From Bacillota bacterium (GTDB taxonomy: Bacteria > Bacillota > Clostridia > Lachnospirales > Lachnospiraceae): DNA of 35,052 nucleotides. Position numbers and translations under genes: made by a program. Positions 24,182-32,356 of the stretch are shown in pieces. The stretch is from NCBI GenBank assembly GCA_023416695.1, contig JAEZGY010000066.1, positions 1 to 35,052 of the forward strand. The letters are read 5' to 3'. The notes beneath the pieces were generated by a model, which worked only from the letters and a program-made list of their open reading frames with translations, was not told the origin of the DNA and ran no database searches. How positions within the stretch are numbered: position 1 is the stretch's first letter; each line of letters opens with the position of its first letter.

Positions 24182-25507
24182 ATGGGTATGGCAACTTTTA
24201 AAGGCGGCATACATCCTTACGATGGAAAGAACTTATCAAAAGACAAAGCTATGAAAGTAATTATGCCTAAAGGCGATTTAGTGTTTCCGTTATCGCAACA
24301 CATTGGCGCTCCTGCCTCTCCAGTAGTAGCTGTAGGGGATACAGTGCTAATGGGACAAACCATAGCAGAGGGAACAGGTTTTATATCTGCATCCATTTGT
24401 AGTTCAGTATCTGGTAAGGTAAAGGCTATAGCAAAACACCTAGTGGCATCTGGGAATATGGTAGAGTCTATTATTATTGAAAATGACGGTGAATATAAGG
24501 CTGTAGAAGGCTATGGCATTAAAAGAGATTATACCAAGATGACCAAAGAGGAAATCAGAGCCTCAGTAAAATCGGCTGGTATTATCGGTATGGGTGGAGC
24601 AGGGTTTCCAACTCATGTAAAGTTAACACCAAAGGATGACAATGCCATTGATTATGTCATTATCAATGGTGCAGAATGTGAACCTTATTTAACTTCTGAC
24701 TATCGCATGATGTTAGAGTATCCAAATGAAATTGTTACTGGACTAAAAATAGTATTATCTTTATTCCCTAATGCAAAAGGTATTATTGCCGTCGAGGCAA
24801 ATAAACCTGAAGCAATTCAGGCAATGCAACAAGCTGTTGAAAATGAGAGTAACATTTCTGTAAAAGTATTAAAAACAAAGTATCCACAGGGAGCAGAAAG
24901 AAAATTAGTATACGCTACTTGTGGGCGAAAATTGAATTCTAGTTTACTACCAGCAGATGTTGGTTGCGTAGTAAATAATATAGATACTATTTATGCCATT
25001 TATCAAGCTGTTTGTGAAAACATTCCAAGTATTCGTCGTGTCATTACAGTAACTGGAGATGCTATCGCAGAGCCTGGTAATTTTATTGTGAAAACTGGTA
25101 CAAGCTACAAGGAACTTGTAGAAGTAGCAGGTGGATTTACGGAAGAGCCTGAGAAGGTAATTGCTGGTGGCCCGATGATGGGTATGGCTTTATATGATAT
25201 TGATGTTCCTGTAACAAAGGCTTCCTCTGCATTATTAGCAATGAAGATGGATCCTGTTGCAGAAGTAGAACAAAGCAACTGCATCAAATGTGGACGTTGT
25301 GTAACGGTTTGTCCATGTCAGTTAGTTCCAGCTATGATGGCTAAAGCTGTTAAGCAAGAGGACTTAGACAAGTTTATTAGTCTTCAAGGTATGGAATGTT
25401 ACGAATGTGGTTGCTGTACGTATGCTTGTCCAGCAAAGATTCCTTTAACTCAATACTTTAAAAAGGCTAGAAAAGCCGTTATTGCAAGTAGAAAAAAGGC
25501 GAAATAA
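24182..25507 (+). CDS. rnfC: Rnf complex subunit RnfC
   Basis: A 441-residue peripheral subunit of the Rnf ferredoxin:NAD+ oxidoreductase, expected to hold the NADH/FMN site. Seen: an N-terminal GGIHPYDGKNLSKDK, the glycine-rich GIIGMGGAGFPTHVK (about 134-148), NGAECEPYLTSDYRMM, and two C-terminal cluster motifs CIKCGRCVTVCPCQL and CYECGCCTYACP, each binding a [4Fe-4S]. First gene of the clostridial order CDGEAB. AGAGGGA precedes the ATG; a second ATG two codons later is also possible. Confidence 0.96.
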   Translation: MGMATFKGGIHPYDGKNLSKDKAMKVIMPKGDLVFPLSQHIGAPASPVVAVGDTVLMGQTIAEGTGFISASICSSVSGKVKAIAKHLVASGNMVESIIIENDGEYKAVEGYGIKRDYTKMTKEEIRASVKSAGIIGMGGAGFPTHVKLTPKDDNAIDYVIINGAECEPYLTSDYRMMLEYPNEIVTGLKIVLSLFPNAKGIIAVEANKPEAIQAMQQAVENESNISVKVLKTKYPQGAERKLVYATCGRKLNSSLLPADVGCVVNNIDTIYAIYQAVCENIPSIRRVITVTGDAIAEPGNFIVKTGTSYKELVEVAGGFTEEPEKVIAGGPMMGMALYDIDVPVTKASSALLAMKMDPVAEVEQSNCIKCGRCVTVCPCQLVPAMMAKAVKQEDLDKFISLQGMECYECGCCTYACPAKIPLTQYFKKARKAVIASRKKAK

Positions 25508-25528
25508 ATACAGAGAGAGGTGCAAATT

Positions 25529-26515
25529 GTGAGTAAATTATTAAACGTATCATCATCTCCTCATATTAGGAGTCAGGTTTCCACCACGACTCTGATGGCA
25601 GATGTTCTTATTGCGTTGTTCCCAGCCAGTGCGTGGGGTGTTTATAAATTTGGATGGCATGCATTCTTTATAATTCTTGCCTGTGTCCTTACAAGTGTTT
25701 TAACAGAATATTTGTATGAAAAGTTAATGAAAAAACCAGTTACCATTCACGACTTAAGTGCTTTTGTAACAGGTCTTTTGTTGGCTCTTAATTTATCACC
25801 AAGACTTCCTATTTGGATGGCCATTCTTGGTAGTGTCTTTGCAGTGTTAATTGTTAAGATGCTTTACGGTGGTATTGGTCAAAACTTTATGAATCCAGCG
25901 TTAGCAGCACGTTGTTTCCTTTTGATCTCCTTTGGTAAGCAGATGGCGGAATGGGGAACCTCCACAGATGCACTTACTGGTGCTACTCCATTACAGCTAT
26001 TAAAGGACAGTGGTTCTGCAGTGGCTGCAGCGGATGTATTAAGTACCAACAAGCTTACCCTTTGGGATATGTTTGTAGGGAATAAATATGGATGTATTGG
26101 TGAAGTATCTGTATTAATGCTGTTAATTGGTGCAGCATATCTATTAATTCGTAAAGTAATTTCCTGGAGAATTCCAGTGTTATATATTGCTACTTTTGCT
26201 TTGTTTATGGGTCTATTTGCAGGACATGGTTTTGATTTCACTTATCTTGCAGCCGAAGTATGTGGTGGTGGTCTTATCATAGGTGCCTTCTTTATGGCGA
26301 CTGATTATACCACTAGCCCTATGACAAAGCGTGGTAAACTTTACTATGGTGTAATACTTGGTATTGTTACGGGTATCTTTAGAATCTGGGCTGGTTCTGC
26401 AGAAGGTGTTTCCTTTGCGATTATTTTCTGTAACTTATTAGTACCTTTAATCGAGAAGGTATCACTTCCTACAGCTTTTGGTAGAAAGGGGGCAGCTAAG
26501 AATGTCAGCAAGTAA
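25529..26515 (+). CDS. rnfD: Rnf complex membrane subunit RnfD
   Basis: A 328-residue integral membrane protein of the NqrB/RnfD family with multiple hydrophobic helices. It has the covalent-FMN motif LTGATPLQ (threonine around residue 153) and conserved SPHIRSQVSTTTLM near the start, NPALAARCF in the middle and FMATDYTTSPMTKRGK near the end. I place the start at the GTG at 25529, with AGAGAGG 8 bp upstream; an in-frame GTG at 25520 overlaps the ribosome-binding site. Its end overlaps rnfG by 14 bp. Expected to take part in Na+ or H+ translocation. Confidence 0.95.
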   Translation: MSKLLNVSSSPHIRSQVSTTTLMADVLIALFPASAWGVYKFGWHAFFIILACVLTSVLTEYLYEKLMKKPVTIHDLSAFVTGLLLALNLSPRLPIWMAILGSVFAVLIVKMLYGGIGQNFMNPALAARCFLLISFGKQMAEWGTSTDALTGATPLQLLKDSGSAVAAADVLSTNKLTLWDMFVGNKYGCIGEVSVLMLLIGAAYLLIRKVISWRIPVLYIATFALFMGLFAGHGFDFTYLAAEVCGGGLIIGAFFMATDYTTSPMTKRGKLYYGVILGIVTGIFRIWAGSAEGVSFAIIFCNLLVPLIEKVSLPTAFGRKGAAKNVSK

Positions 26516-27137
26516 AGGAAAAAATACAATTATTAAAGATGCCATTGCATTAACTGTAATTACTTTAGTTGCAGGTTTATTGTTGGCATTTGTAAATATG
26601 CTTACTGCTCCAGTAATTGCTGAGCAGAAAGCAGCGGAAATCAGAAAAGCATACTCTGCAGTTTATGAAGATGCAGCTAACTTTAAGGATGATAAAGGTG
26701 AATTTGCTACAGTTGGTGAGACCTCTAAAGTATTATTAGAAGAAAAAGCCGGTATCAGCAATGTAACCATTACTCAGATCTATGGTGCTTATGATAGTAG
26801 TGATAACCTAATCGGTTATGTATTTACTGCTTCTTCTAGTGAAGGTTATGGTGGAGACGTTCCGATTTCCCTTGGTATTGATCTTGAAGGAACCATTACT
26901 GGACTTGAAGTATTAAGCAACTCTGAGACAAAAGGATTTGGTGCTAATGCATCTTTGCCTGAATTTAAGAATCAGTTTAAGGGATTAAGCGCTCCTGAAA
27001 TTAGCTATGTAAAAGATGGTAATGCTAATGGTACTGATCAGATTAATGCTGTCAGTGGTGCAACTAAAACCACTAATGCAATAGTGAATACGGTTAATGG
27101 ATGCTTATACTATGTGAAAAACATCATTGGAAACTAG
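26502..27137 (+). CDS. rnfG: Rnf complex FMN subunit RnfG
   Basis: A 211-residue protein with one N-terminal transmembrane helix (about 15-37: AIALTVITLVAGLLLAFVN) and an extracytoplasmic FMN-binding domain. The flavinylation motif DQINAVSGATKTT lies at about residues 178-191, with T188 of SGAT the expected attachment site. No ApbE flavin transferase is in the window. Start at 26502 is chosen because AAAGGGGG lies suitably upstream; a longer frame from 26478 begins inside that site. Electrons pass through this flavin between RnfD and the RnfA/E cluster. Confidence 0.95.
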   Translation: MSASKGKNTIIKDAIALTVITLVAGLLLAFVNMLTAPVIAEQKAAEIRKAYSAVYEDAANFKDDKGEFATVGETSKVLLEEKAGISNVTITQIYGAYDSSDNLIGYVFTASSSEGYGGDVPISLGIDLEGTITGLEVLSNSETKGFGANASLPEFKNQFKGLSAPEISYVKDGNANGTDQINAVSGATKTTNAIVNTVNGCLYYVKNIIGN

Positions 27138-27148
27138 GAGGTGCAATA

Positions 27149-27931
27149 GTGAAAAAATATATAGAACGTTTATATAATGGTATCATTAAAGAGAATCCTA
27201 CCTTAGTTCTTATGTTAGGTATGTGTCCTACCTTAGCAGTAACCAAGTCTGCTTCTGGTGGTTTATATATGGGTATTGCAACTACTGTAGTATTGATTCT
27301 TTCTAACATGATGATTGCTGCGTTACGTAAGGTGATTCCAGATAAGGTAAGAATTCCTGCTTATATCGTAATCGTTGCCTCTTTTGTAACTGCAGTACAG
27401 TTGATTATTCAAGCTTACCTTCCGGCAATACAAGAACTTTTAGGTGTATACATTCCTCTAATCGTTGTTAACTGTATTATCTTAGGTCGTGCAGAATCTT
27501 ATGCATCTAAAAATAGTGTAGGTTTATCTGCCTTTGACGGTGCTGGTATGGGTATTGGTTTTACCGTTGCTTTAACAGCCATTGGTTTAGTACGTGAGCT
27601 TTTAGGTGATGGTGCCGTATTTGGTTATGCCATTGGCTTCCTACAAGATTATAAGATTAGTATTTTTACTGCAGCGCCTGGTGCTTTCTTTGTTCTTGCG
27701 TTATTAACAGGACTTCAGAATAAATTTAAGGCTCCTAGTGCAACTAATGTGAACCGTGGCAATGGAGATATTGCTTGTGGTGGTAATTGCTCTGGTTGTG
27801 CTGGCTCTGTATGTGCTAGTAACAAAGGGTTAATCGAAGCCCAAAAGGCAGCAGTAAAAGCAGAAAAGCTTGCCAAAGCAAAAGCAGCGGCTGCAGCTAA
27901 AAAAGCAACAGAAACAGGAAAGGAGAATTGA
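27149..27931 (+). CDS. rnfE: Rnf complex membrane subunit RnfE with unusual C-terminal tail
   Basis: A 260-residue protein from a GTG behind AGGAGG. The ~195-residue core has several hydrophobic helices and the two conserved Cys motifs, LGMCPTLAVT and VVNCIILGRAE, that with RnfA hold a membrane [2Fe-2S] cluster. After the last helix comes a ~65-residue tail: a hinge (KAPSATNVNRGNGD), a cluster C210-x3-C214-x2-C217-x4-C222, then an Ala/Lys-rich helix (AVKAEKLAKAKAAAAAKKA). RnfE proteins I know of end near residue 200-230 without such a Cys group. The tail may bind metal or contact another subunit; unproven. Confidence 0.93.
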   Translation: MKKYIERLYNGIIKENPTLVLMLGMCPTLAVTKSASGGLYMGIATTVVLILSNMMIAALRKVIPDKVRIPAYIVIVASFVTAVQLIIQAYLPAIQELLGVYIPLIVVNCIILGRAESYASKNSVGLSAFDGAGMGIGFTVALTAIGLVRELLGDGAVFGYAIGFLQDYKISIFTAAPGAFFVLALLTGLQNKFKAPSATNVNRGNGDIACGGNCSGCAGSVCASNKGLIEAQKAAVKAEKLAKAKAAAAAKKATETGKEN

Positions 27932-27936
27932 TTTAG

Positions 27937-28515
27937 ATGAAAGAGATAATTTTAATCATAATAACCGCAGCATTAGTTAACAATGTAGTACTAAGTCAAT
28001 TCTTAGGTTTATGTCCTTTCTTAGGAGTATCTAAAAATACAAAGACAGCAGCTGGTATGGGTGGAGCCGTAATCTTCGTTATTACCATAGCATCTGCCAT
28101 GGCTAGTTTAATCTATGAGTTTATTTTAGTACCACTTGAACTACAATATTTACAGACTATCGTGTTTATCCTTGTAATTGCAGCATTAGTACAGCTAGTG
28201 GAGCTCTTCTTAAAGAAATCAATACCTAGTCTTTATAATGCACTTGGTGTATATCTTCCACTTATCACTACAAACTGTGCAGTTCTTGGTGTTGCTCTCT
28301 TAAACGTACAGAGTAGCTATAACTTTTTAGAAAGTGTAGTAAATGGTGTTGGTACTGCTGTAGGATTCTTTATTGCTATTGTTATTATGGCCGGAATTCG
28401 TGAAAAAATTGAATACAATGATTTTAGTGAGTCCTTAAAAGGAACTCCAATCGTACTTGTAACTGCAGGTCTTATGGCAATTGCTTTTTATGGATTTGCA
28501 AGTTTGACATTCTAA
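27937..28515 (+). CDS. rnfA: Rnf complex membrane subunit RnfA
   Basis: A 192-residue integral membrane protein, a paralogue of RnfE with six probable helices. The cluster-binding cysteines are in FLGLCPFLGVS and TTNCAVLGVALL. Normal length for RnfA. It lies 5 bp after rnfE and 15 bp before rnfB. Together with RnfE it forms the pseudo-symmetric core carrying electrons through the membrane. Confidence 0.96.
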   Translation: MKEIILIIITAALVNNVVLSQFLGLCPFLGVSKNTKTAAGMGGAVIFVITIASAMASLIYEFILVPLELQYLQTIVFILVIAALVQLVELFLKKSIPSLYNALGVYLPLITTNCAVLGVALLNVQSSYNFLESVVNGVGTAVGFFIAIVIMAGIREKIEYNDFSESLKGTPIVLVTAGLMAIAFYGFASLTF

Positions 28516-28530
28516 GAGAGGGGGAGGACA

Positions 28531-29334
28531 ATGTTAAATATTATTATTGCCACTTTAGTAGTGGCTCTTACTGGGGCAATCATAGGTATCCTTCTCGGGG
28601 TGGCTGCTGAAAAGTTTAAGGTTGATGTAGACGAAAGAGAAATCAAGGTAAGAGAAGTATTACCTGGTGTTAACTGTGGAGCCTGTGGATATGCAGGTTG
28701 TGATGCAGCAGCAAAAGCCGTTGCAGCTGGAGAAGCAGAAGTAACAGTATGTCCTGTTGGTGGCTCACCAGTAGCAGAGCAAATTGGTGAGATCATGGGA
28801 GTAGTAGCCGGGCATACAGAGAAGAAGGTAGCATTTGTAAAATGTGCTGGTACCTGTGAAAAGGCAGGTATTAATTCCAATTATTATGGGGCTACGGATT
28901 GTGTAGCTGCTATGTCAGCTCCTGGTGAAGGCGGAAAAGCTTGTAGCTATGGATGTATGGGACTTGGTTCTTGTGTAAAGGCATGTCCATTTGATGCTAT
29001 TCATATCGTGGATGGTATTGCTAAAGTAGATGTAGAGAAATGTACTGCATGTGGAAACTGTGTAGCTATTTGTCCAAAACAAATAATTGAGATTGTGCCT
29101 GCTGGAGCAGAGTTCTTAGTGCGTTGTAATTCTTTAGACAAAGGTAAAGATGTGAAAGCGAAGTGTGATGCTGGATGTATCGGTTGTAGCATGTGTGTTC
29201 GTGCTTGTGAATATGACGCGGTTCATGTAGAGAATAACTTAGCTTACATTGATCAAAGTAAATGTACAAAATGTGGGAAATGCGCAGAAAAGTGTCCTAC
29301 CAAGGTAATTCGTGATTTAGTAGCAGCCAACTAA
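28531..29334 (+). CDS. rnfB: Rnf complex ferredoxin-interacting subunit RnfB
   Basis: A 267-residue protein with an N-terminal hydrophobic anchor (about 2-25: IIIATLVVALTGAIIGILLG) and then a chain of iron-sulfur motifs. These are LPGVNCGACGYAGCDAAAKA with a later CP, GKACSYGCMGLGSCVKACPF, CTACGNCVAICP, CIGCSMCVRACE and CTKCGKCAEKCP. That implies several [4Fe-4S] clusters forming a wire that accepts electrons from reduced ferredoxin, for example the protein at 1920-2087. GAGAGGGGGAGG precedes the ATG. Last gene of the operon, followed by a terminator. Confidence 0.96.
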   Translation: MLNIIIATLVVALTGAIIGILLGVAAEKFKVDVDEREIKVREVLPGVNCGACGYAGCDAAAKAVAAGEAEVTVCPVGGSPVAEQIGEIMGVVAGHTEKKVAFVKCAGTCEKAGINSNYYGATDCVAAMSAPGEGGKACSYGCMGLGSCVKACPFDAIHIVDGIAKVDVEKCTACGNCVAICPKQIIEIVPAGAEFLVRCNSLDKGKDVKAKCDAGCIGCSMCVRACEYDAVHVENNLAYIDQSKCTKCGKCAEKCPTKVIRDLVAAN

Positions 29335-29345
29335 TAATAAAGTTA

Positions 29346-29390
29346 AAAATGGCGTGGAAGAGGATTTATTGATTCTCTCCACGCTATTTT
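29346..29390 (+). terminator. terminator of the rnf operon
   Basis: A 13-bp stem with one G-T pair: 29346-29358 (AAAATGGCGTGGA) with 29378-29390 (TCCACGCTATTTT). The T-run is partly within the stem. Confidence 0.75.
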
Positions 29391-29556
29391 AATTAAAAAA
29401 AGCAAAGTGAAGATATTCCACAAATGTTAAATGCCTCATAGCTTACCTTATGTTTAATAATCTATAATTTGATGTTTAGGAAACACTAATAACGAATCCT
29501 ATTAATAAGGTCTCTTTTATATGTCAATGCCCATATGAAGGTAATAGGAGGTTGCT

Positions 29557-29979
29557 ATGAGTTTTCGATTTCCATTTTTGAAATCAGTTTTTTTATTCTT
29601 AATAGGCGGTTTTCTCTATGGTATCATTGAAATGCTATTTAAGGGTAGTACACATATTTCTATGTTAATAGCAGGGGGATTCGCTTTTCTTCTAATAGGT
29701 GGGCTTAACGAAGGAAGCCGGAATCCATCCCTATTAGGTATGATGGTTATTTCCTGTCTTCTGATTACATTTATTGAATTAGTTACAGGGATTATTGTGA
29801 ATCTATGGCTCCATCTTAATGTATGGGATTATTCCAAATTACCTTATAATTTTTTAGGACAAGTGTGTCTAGTGTTTTCTGTTTGTTGGTTCTTACTTTC
29901 ATTTGTGGCTATTCTTTTGGACGATTATATTCGTTATTTTTTATTAGATGGTAAAAAACCTCATTACCATTTTATGTAG
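29557..29979 (+). CDS. small membrane protein of the CmpB / putative ABC-transporter type IV family
   Basis: A 140-residue protein with four hydrophobic helices (about 8-27, 35-52, 58-80 and 98-122). The pattern NVWDYSKLPYNFLGQVCLVFS corresponds to the WDYS-P-N-G-x-IC motif of the PF06541-type family found in many Firmicutes. The function of that family is not established despite the transporter name, and no ABC ATPase is next to it. ATAGGAGG precedes the ATG. It appears to be a single-gene unit. Confidence 0.75.
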   Translation: MSFRFPFLKSVFLFLIGGFLYGIIEMLFKGSTHISMLIAGGFAFLLIGGLNEGSRNPSLLGMMVISCLLITFIELVTGIIVNLWLHLNVWDYSKLPYNFLGQVCLVFSVCWFLLSFVAILLDDYIRYFLLDGKKPHYHFM

Positions 29980-30049
29980 AATATGTGGTTGTTATTCTTA
30001 CTAATTTGAGTAAAAAAGTCAAAAAAACACAAAAAGATAAAAGACTTAC

Positions 30050-30078
30050 TTGTTAGAAAATAAAGTATATCCTATAAT
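30050..30078 (+). promoter_or_regulatory. promoter of the LacI-type gene
   Basis: TTGTTA (30050-30055), 17-bp spacer, TATAAT (30073-30078); the start codon is at 30130. Confidence 0.75.
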
Positions 30079-30129
30079 GGATATAGTAAAATAACACAAA
30101 GAATCAAGGAATTTGGTGGTGTAGATAAA

Positions 30130-31140
30130 ATGACAAAAATAAAGGATATAGCTATACAATGTAATGTATCCGTTTCTACGGTCAGCAAAGCTTTTAATGG
30201 TTATCACGATATTAGTGAGGAGACAAGAGCTAAAATTTTGCAAACGGCACATGCTATGGGCTACTCAATAAAATCATCATTAAATGAGAACCGGGAAAAG
30301 ACCTGCAACATTGGACTTCTGTATGAGGATGCCTCGAATCAAGGTCTAAGAAACGAGTACTTTGCCTACATAGTTGCTTCTTTTAAGGAAAGGGCTGCGA
30401 AGCAAGGTTATGATATTACGTTTATAGAACGTAACATTGGTAGTAAGAGAATGTCCTATCTGGAACACTGTCGTATGAGAAATTTTGATGGAATCTGTAT
30501 TGCTTGTGCAGACTTCTCTGACCCTGAAGTCGTTGAGTTAGTAAATAGTAGCTTCCCTGTTGTTACAATTGATCAAGTATTTAATGAGGCCATTTGTATA
30601 CTCTCAGATAACATGCAGGGAATGAAGCAATTAACAGAGTATGTCATATCTATGGGACATACAAAGATAGCTTATATATATGGAACAAAATCTAGTGTTA
30701 CTCACAATCGTTTGGTTGGATTTAACCATGCCTTATTAGAAAGTAGAATAAAGGTTCCAGAGGAGTATATAGTAGAAGGGATGTATCGAAGTGTGGATAA
30801 GGCAGAAGAAGTAACGGAGAGGCTTCTTGCTTTACCAGATCCTCCTACCTGTATCATTGCTCCAGATGACTATTCCGCCCTAGGCGTTATGAATGTGGCT
30901 AGAAGAAAAGGATGGAAGATACCAGAGGACCTCTCCATAGCTGGATACGATGGTATGCCTGTTTCACAAGTGCTAGAACCAAAACTGACAACAATTATGC
31001 AGGATGCAGATAAACTGGGAACGGAAGCTGCAAGACAGCTGATTAATTTAATAGAAAATCCAATGGGTACCTCATTAGATACAGTGATGATGAAAGTCAT
31101 CTTAGTCAAAGGAGGATCTGTCAGCAAAATTAGCAATTAG
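30130..31140 (+). CDS. LacI-family transcriptional regulator
   Basis: A 336-residue protein. Residues 1-57 form the LacI helix-turn-helix and hinge: KIKDIAIQCNVSVSTVSKAF, followed by GYHDISEETRAKILQTAHAM. Residues about 60-335 form a periplasmic-binding-protein-like sensor domain (NIGLLYEDASNQG, TIDQVFNEA, IAPDDYSALGVMN, SIAGYDGMPVSQVLEPKLTT). The ligand is probably a sugar, as is usual for the family, but no sugar transporter or glycosidase lies next to it, so target and ligand cannot be named. GTGGTG provides only a weak ribosome-binding site. The downstream HD-GYP gene has its own promoter. Confidence 0.92.
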   Translation: MTKIKDIAIQCNVSVSTVSKAFNGYHDISEETRAKILQTAHAMGYSIKSSLNENREKTCNIGLLYEDASNQGLRNEYFAYIVASFKERAAKQGYDITFIERNIGSKRMSYLEHCRMRNFDGICIACADFSDPEVVELVNSSFPVVTIDQVFNEAICILSDNMQGMKQLTEYVISMGHTKIAYIYGTKSSVTHNRLVGFNHALLESRIKVPEEYIVEGMYRSVDKAEEVTERLLALPDPPTCIIAPDDYSALGVMNVARRKGWKIPEDLSIAGYDGMPVSQVLEPKLTTIMQDADKLGTEAARQLINLIENPMGTSLDTVMMKVILVKGGSVSKISN

Positions 31141-31159
31141 CGTTTTTTTATTTAGTATA

Positions 31160-31188
31160 TTGATGAAAAAAAACACATATGGTAAAAT
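31160..31188 (+). promoter_or_regulatory. promoter of the HD-GYP gene
   Basis: TTGATG (31160-31165), 17-bp spacer, TAAAAT (31183-31188) preceded by TGG (extended -10). Because the -10 ends at 31188, the open frame beginning at 31189 cannot start there, supporting 31222. Confidence 0.7.
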
Positions 31189-31221
31189 ATGCAACATACA
31201 ACTAGAATAAGGGAGGGTACT

Positions 31222-32316
31222 ATGAGACTTGTTTCGACATCCATGCTGCGACAGGATATGGTTTTGGCAAGGTCAGTCTATCACAAAGATTGCCTAATCC
31301 TTAAAGCAGGTCAGAGGGATATAGGTAGGTTTGTTCACAACCTACATAATATGGGGATCGAATATGTTTACATAGAAGACAATAAAAGTGATGGCATTGT
31401 TATTCCAGATGCCATTTCCGAAAAAACTCGTGTAAAATGTAAAAAAGTTCTACGCGCCACAATAAAGGAGTTTGCCAAGAGAAGTACCCTAGAGGTAGAA
31501 GGACTTGTTGATTCAGTAGATAGTATTATAAATGATATTTTATATAACAAAGACGTACAAGTGAGTTTGAACGACATTAGTACTACAGATGACTATACCT
31601 TTTCTCACTCTGTAAGTACTACCGTTTACTCCCTTTTGTTAGCTAAGGAACTTGGGTATAGTCGAAGTATGTTGCAGAAGCTAGCAGTAGGAACTATGCT
31701 TCATGATATGGGTAAGGTTTTACTTGATAAAGAGGTGTTATTTAAAAAAGATCAACTGACACCAGAAGAGTTTGAGTATATTAAACAGCATACCGTCTTG
31801 GGGTATCAAGCGCTGAAACGATGTATTGGGATTACCGAGTTATCTAGGATAGTGTCTCTTACTCACCATGAGCGTATGGATGGATCTGGCTATCCAAGGG
31901 CAGTAAAGGCAGGAAATCTTCATGATTTTGCAAGAATAGTTGCGATAGCCGATGTATATGATGCACTGACTACAGATCGGTGTTATCGAAAGAAATGGTC
32001 CAATGAAAGGGCTGTGAATTACCTGATTGAATACTCTGGAAGTAAATTTGATACCAATCTTGTTGGGCGTTTTATACAGCAGATTGCCATTTACCCAAAT
32101 GGATCCATGGTAAGATTATCTGATATGACCTATGGAGTGGTTGTAAGACAAAACCGTAGCATGCCGCTTCGGCCTGTGGTGAGAGTTGTGTCAGATAAAT
32201 ATGGGAATGATGTAGATATATATGAAATAGATTTAATGAAAGAATTATCAATTACAATTATACAAAGTGAAATAGAAATACAAGATAGCAAGTCAAGATT
32301 CGAAATGGATAAGTAG
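31222..32316 (+). CDS. HD-GYP domain c-di-GMP phosphodiesterase
   Basis: A 364-residue protein, start ATG behind AAGGGAGG. The N-terminal ~100 residues (MRLVSTSMLRQDMVLARSVY...) resemble the small domain often found before HD-GYP. The catalytic domain (about 130-275) has H161-D162 in MLHDMGKVLL, KQHTVLGYQAL, HHERMDGSGYP (H215, H216 and GYP 223-225), ADVYDALTTDRCYRKKW and the rest of the metal-binding set. It should degrade c-di-GMP. The C-terminal ~85 residues (IYPNGSMVRLSDMTYGVVV) form a beta-rich tail common to clostridial HD-GYP proteins. It is followed after 40 bp by the AraC-type regulator, likely the same transcript. Confidence 0.93.
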   Translation: MRLVSTSMLRQDMVLARSVYHKDCLILKAGQRDIGRFVHNLHNMGIEYVYIEDNKSDGIVIPDAISEKTRVKCKKVLRATIKEFAKRSTLEVEGLVDSVDSIINDILYNKDVQVSLNDISTTDDYTFSHSVSTTVYSLLLAKELGYSRSMLQKLAVGTMLHDMGKVLLDKEVLFKKDQLTPEEFEYIKQHTVLGYQALKRCIGITELSRIVSLTHHERMDGSGYPRAVKAGNLHDFARIVAIADVYDALTTDRCYRKKWSNERAVNYLIEYSGSKFDTNLVGRFIQQIAIYPNGSMVRLSDMTYGVVVRQNRSMPLRPVVRVVSDKYGNDVDIYEIDLMKELSITIIQSEIEIQDSKSRFEMDK

Positions 32317-32356
32317 TACATGCTAACTGTTTGTCTTTACGGAGGAAATAAAGCGG

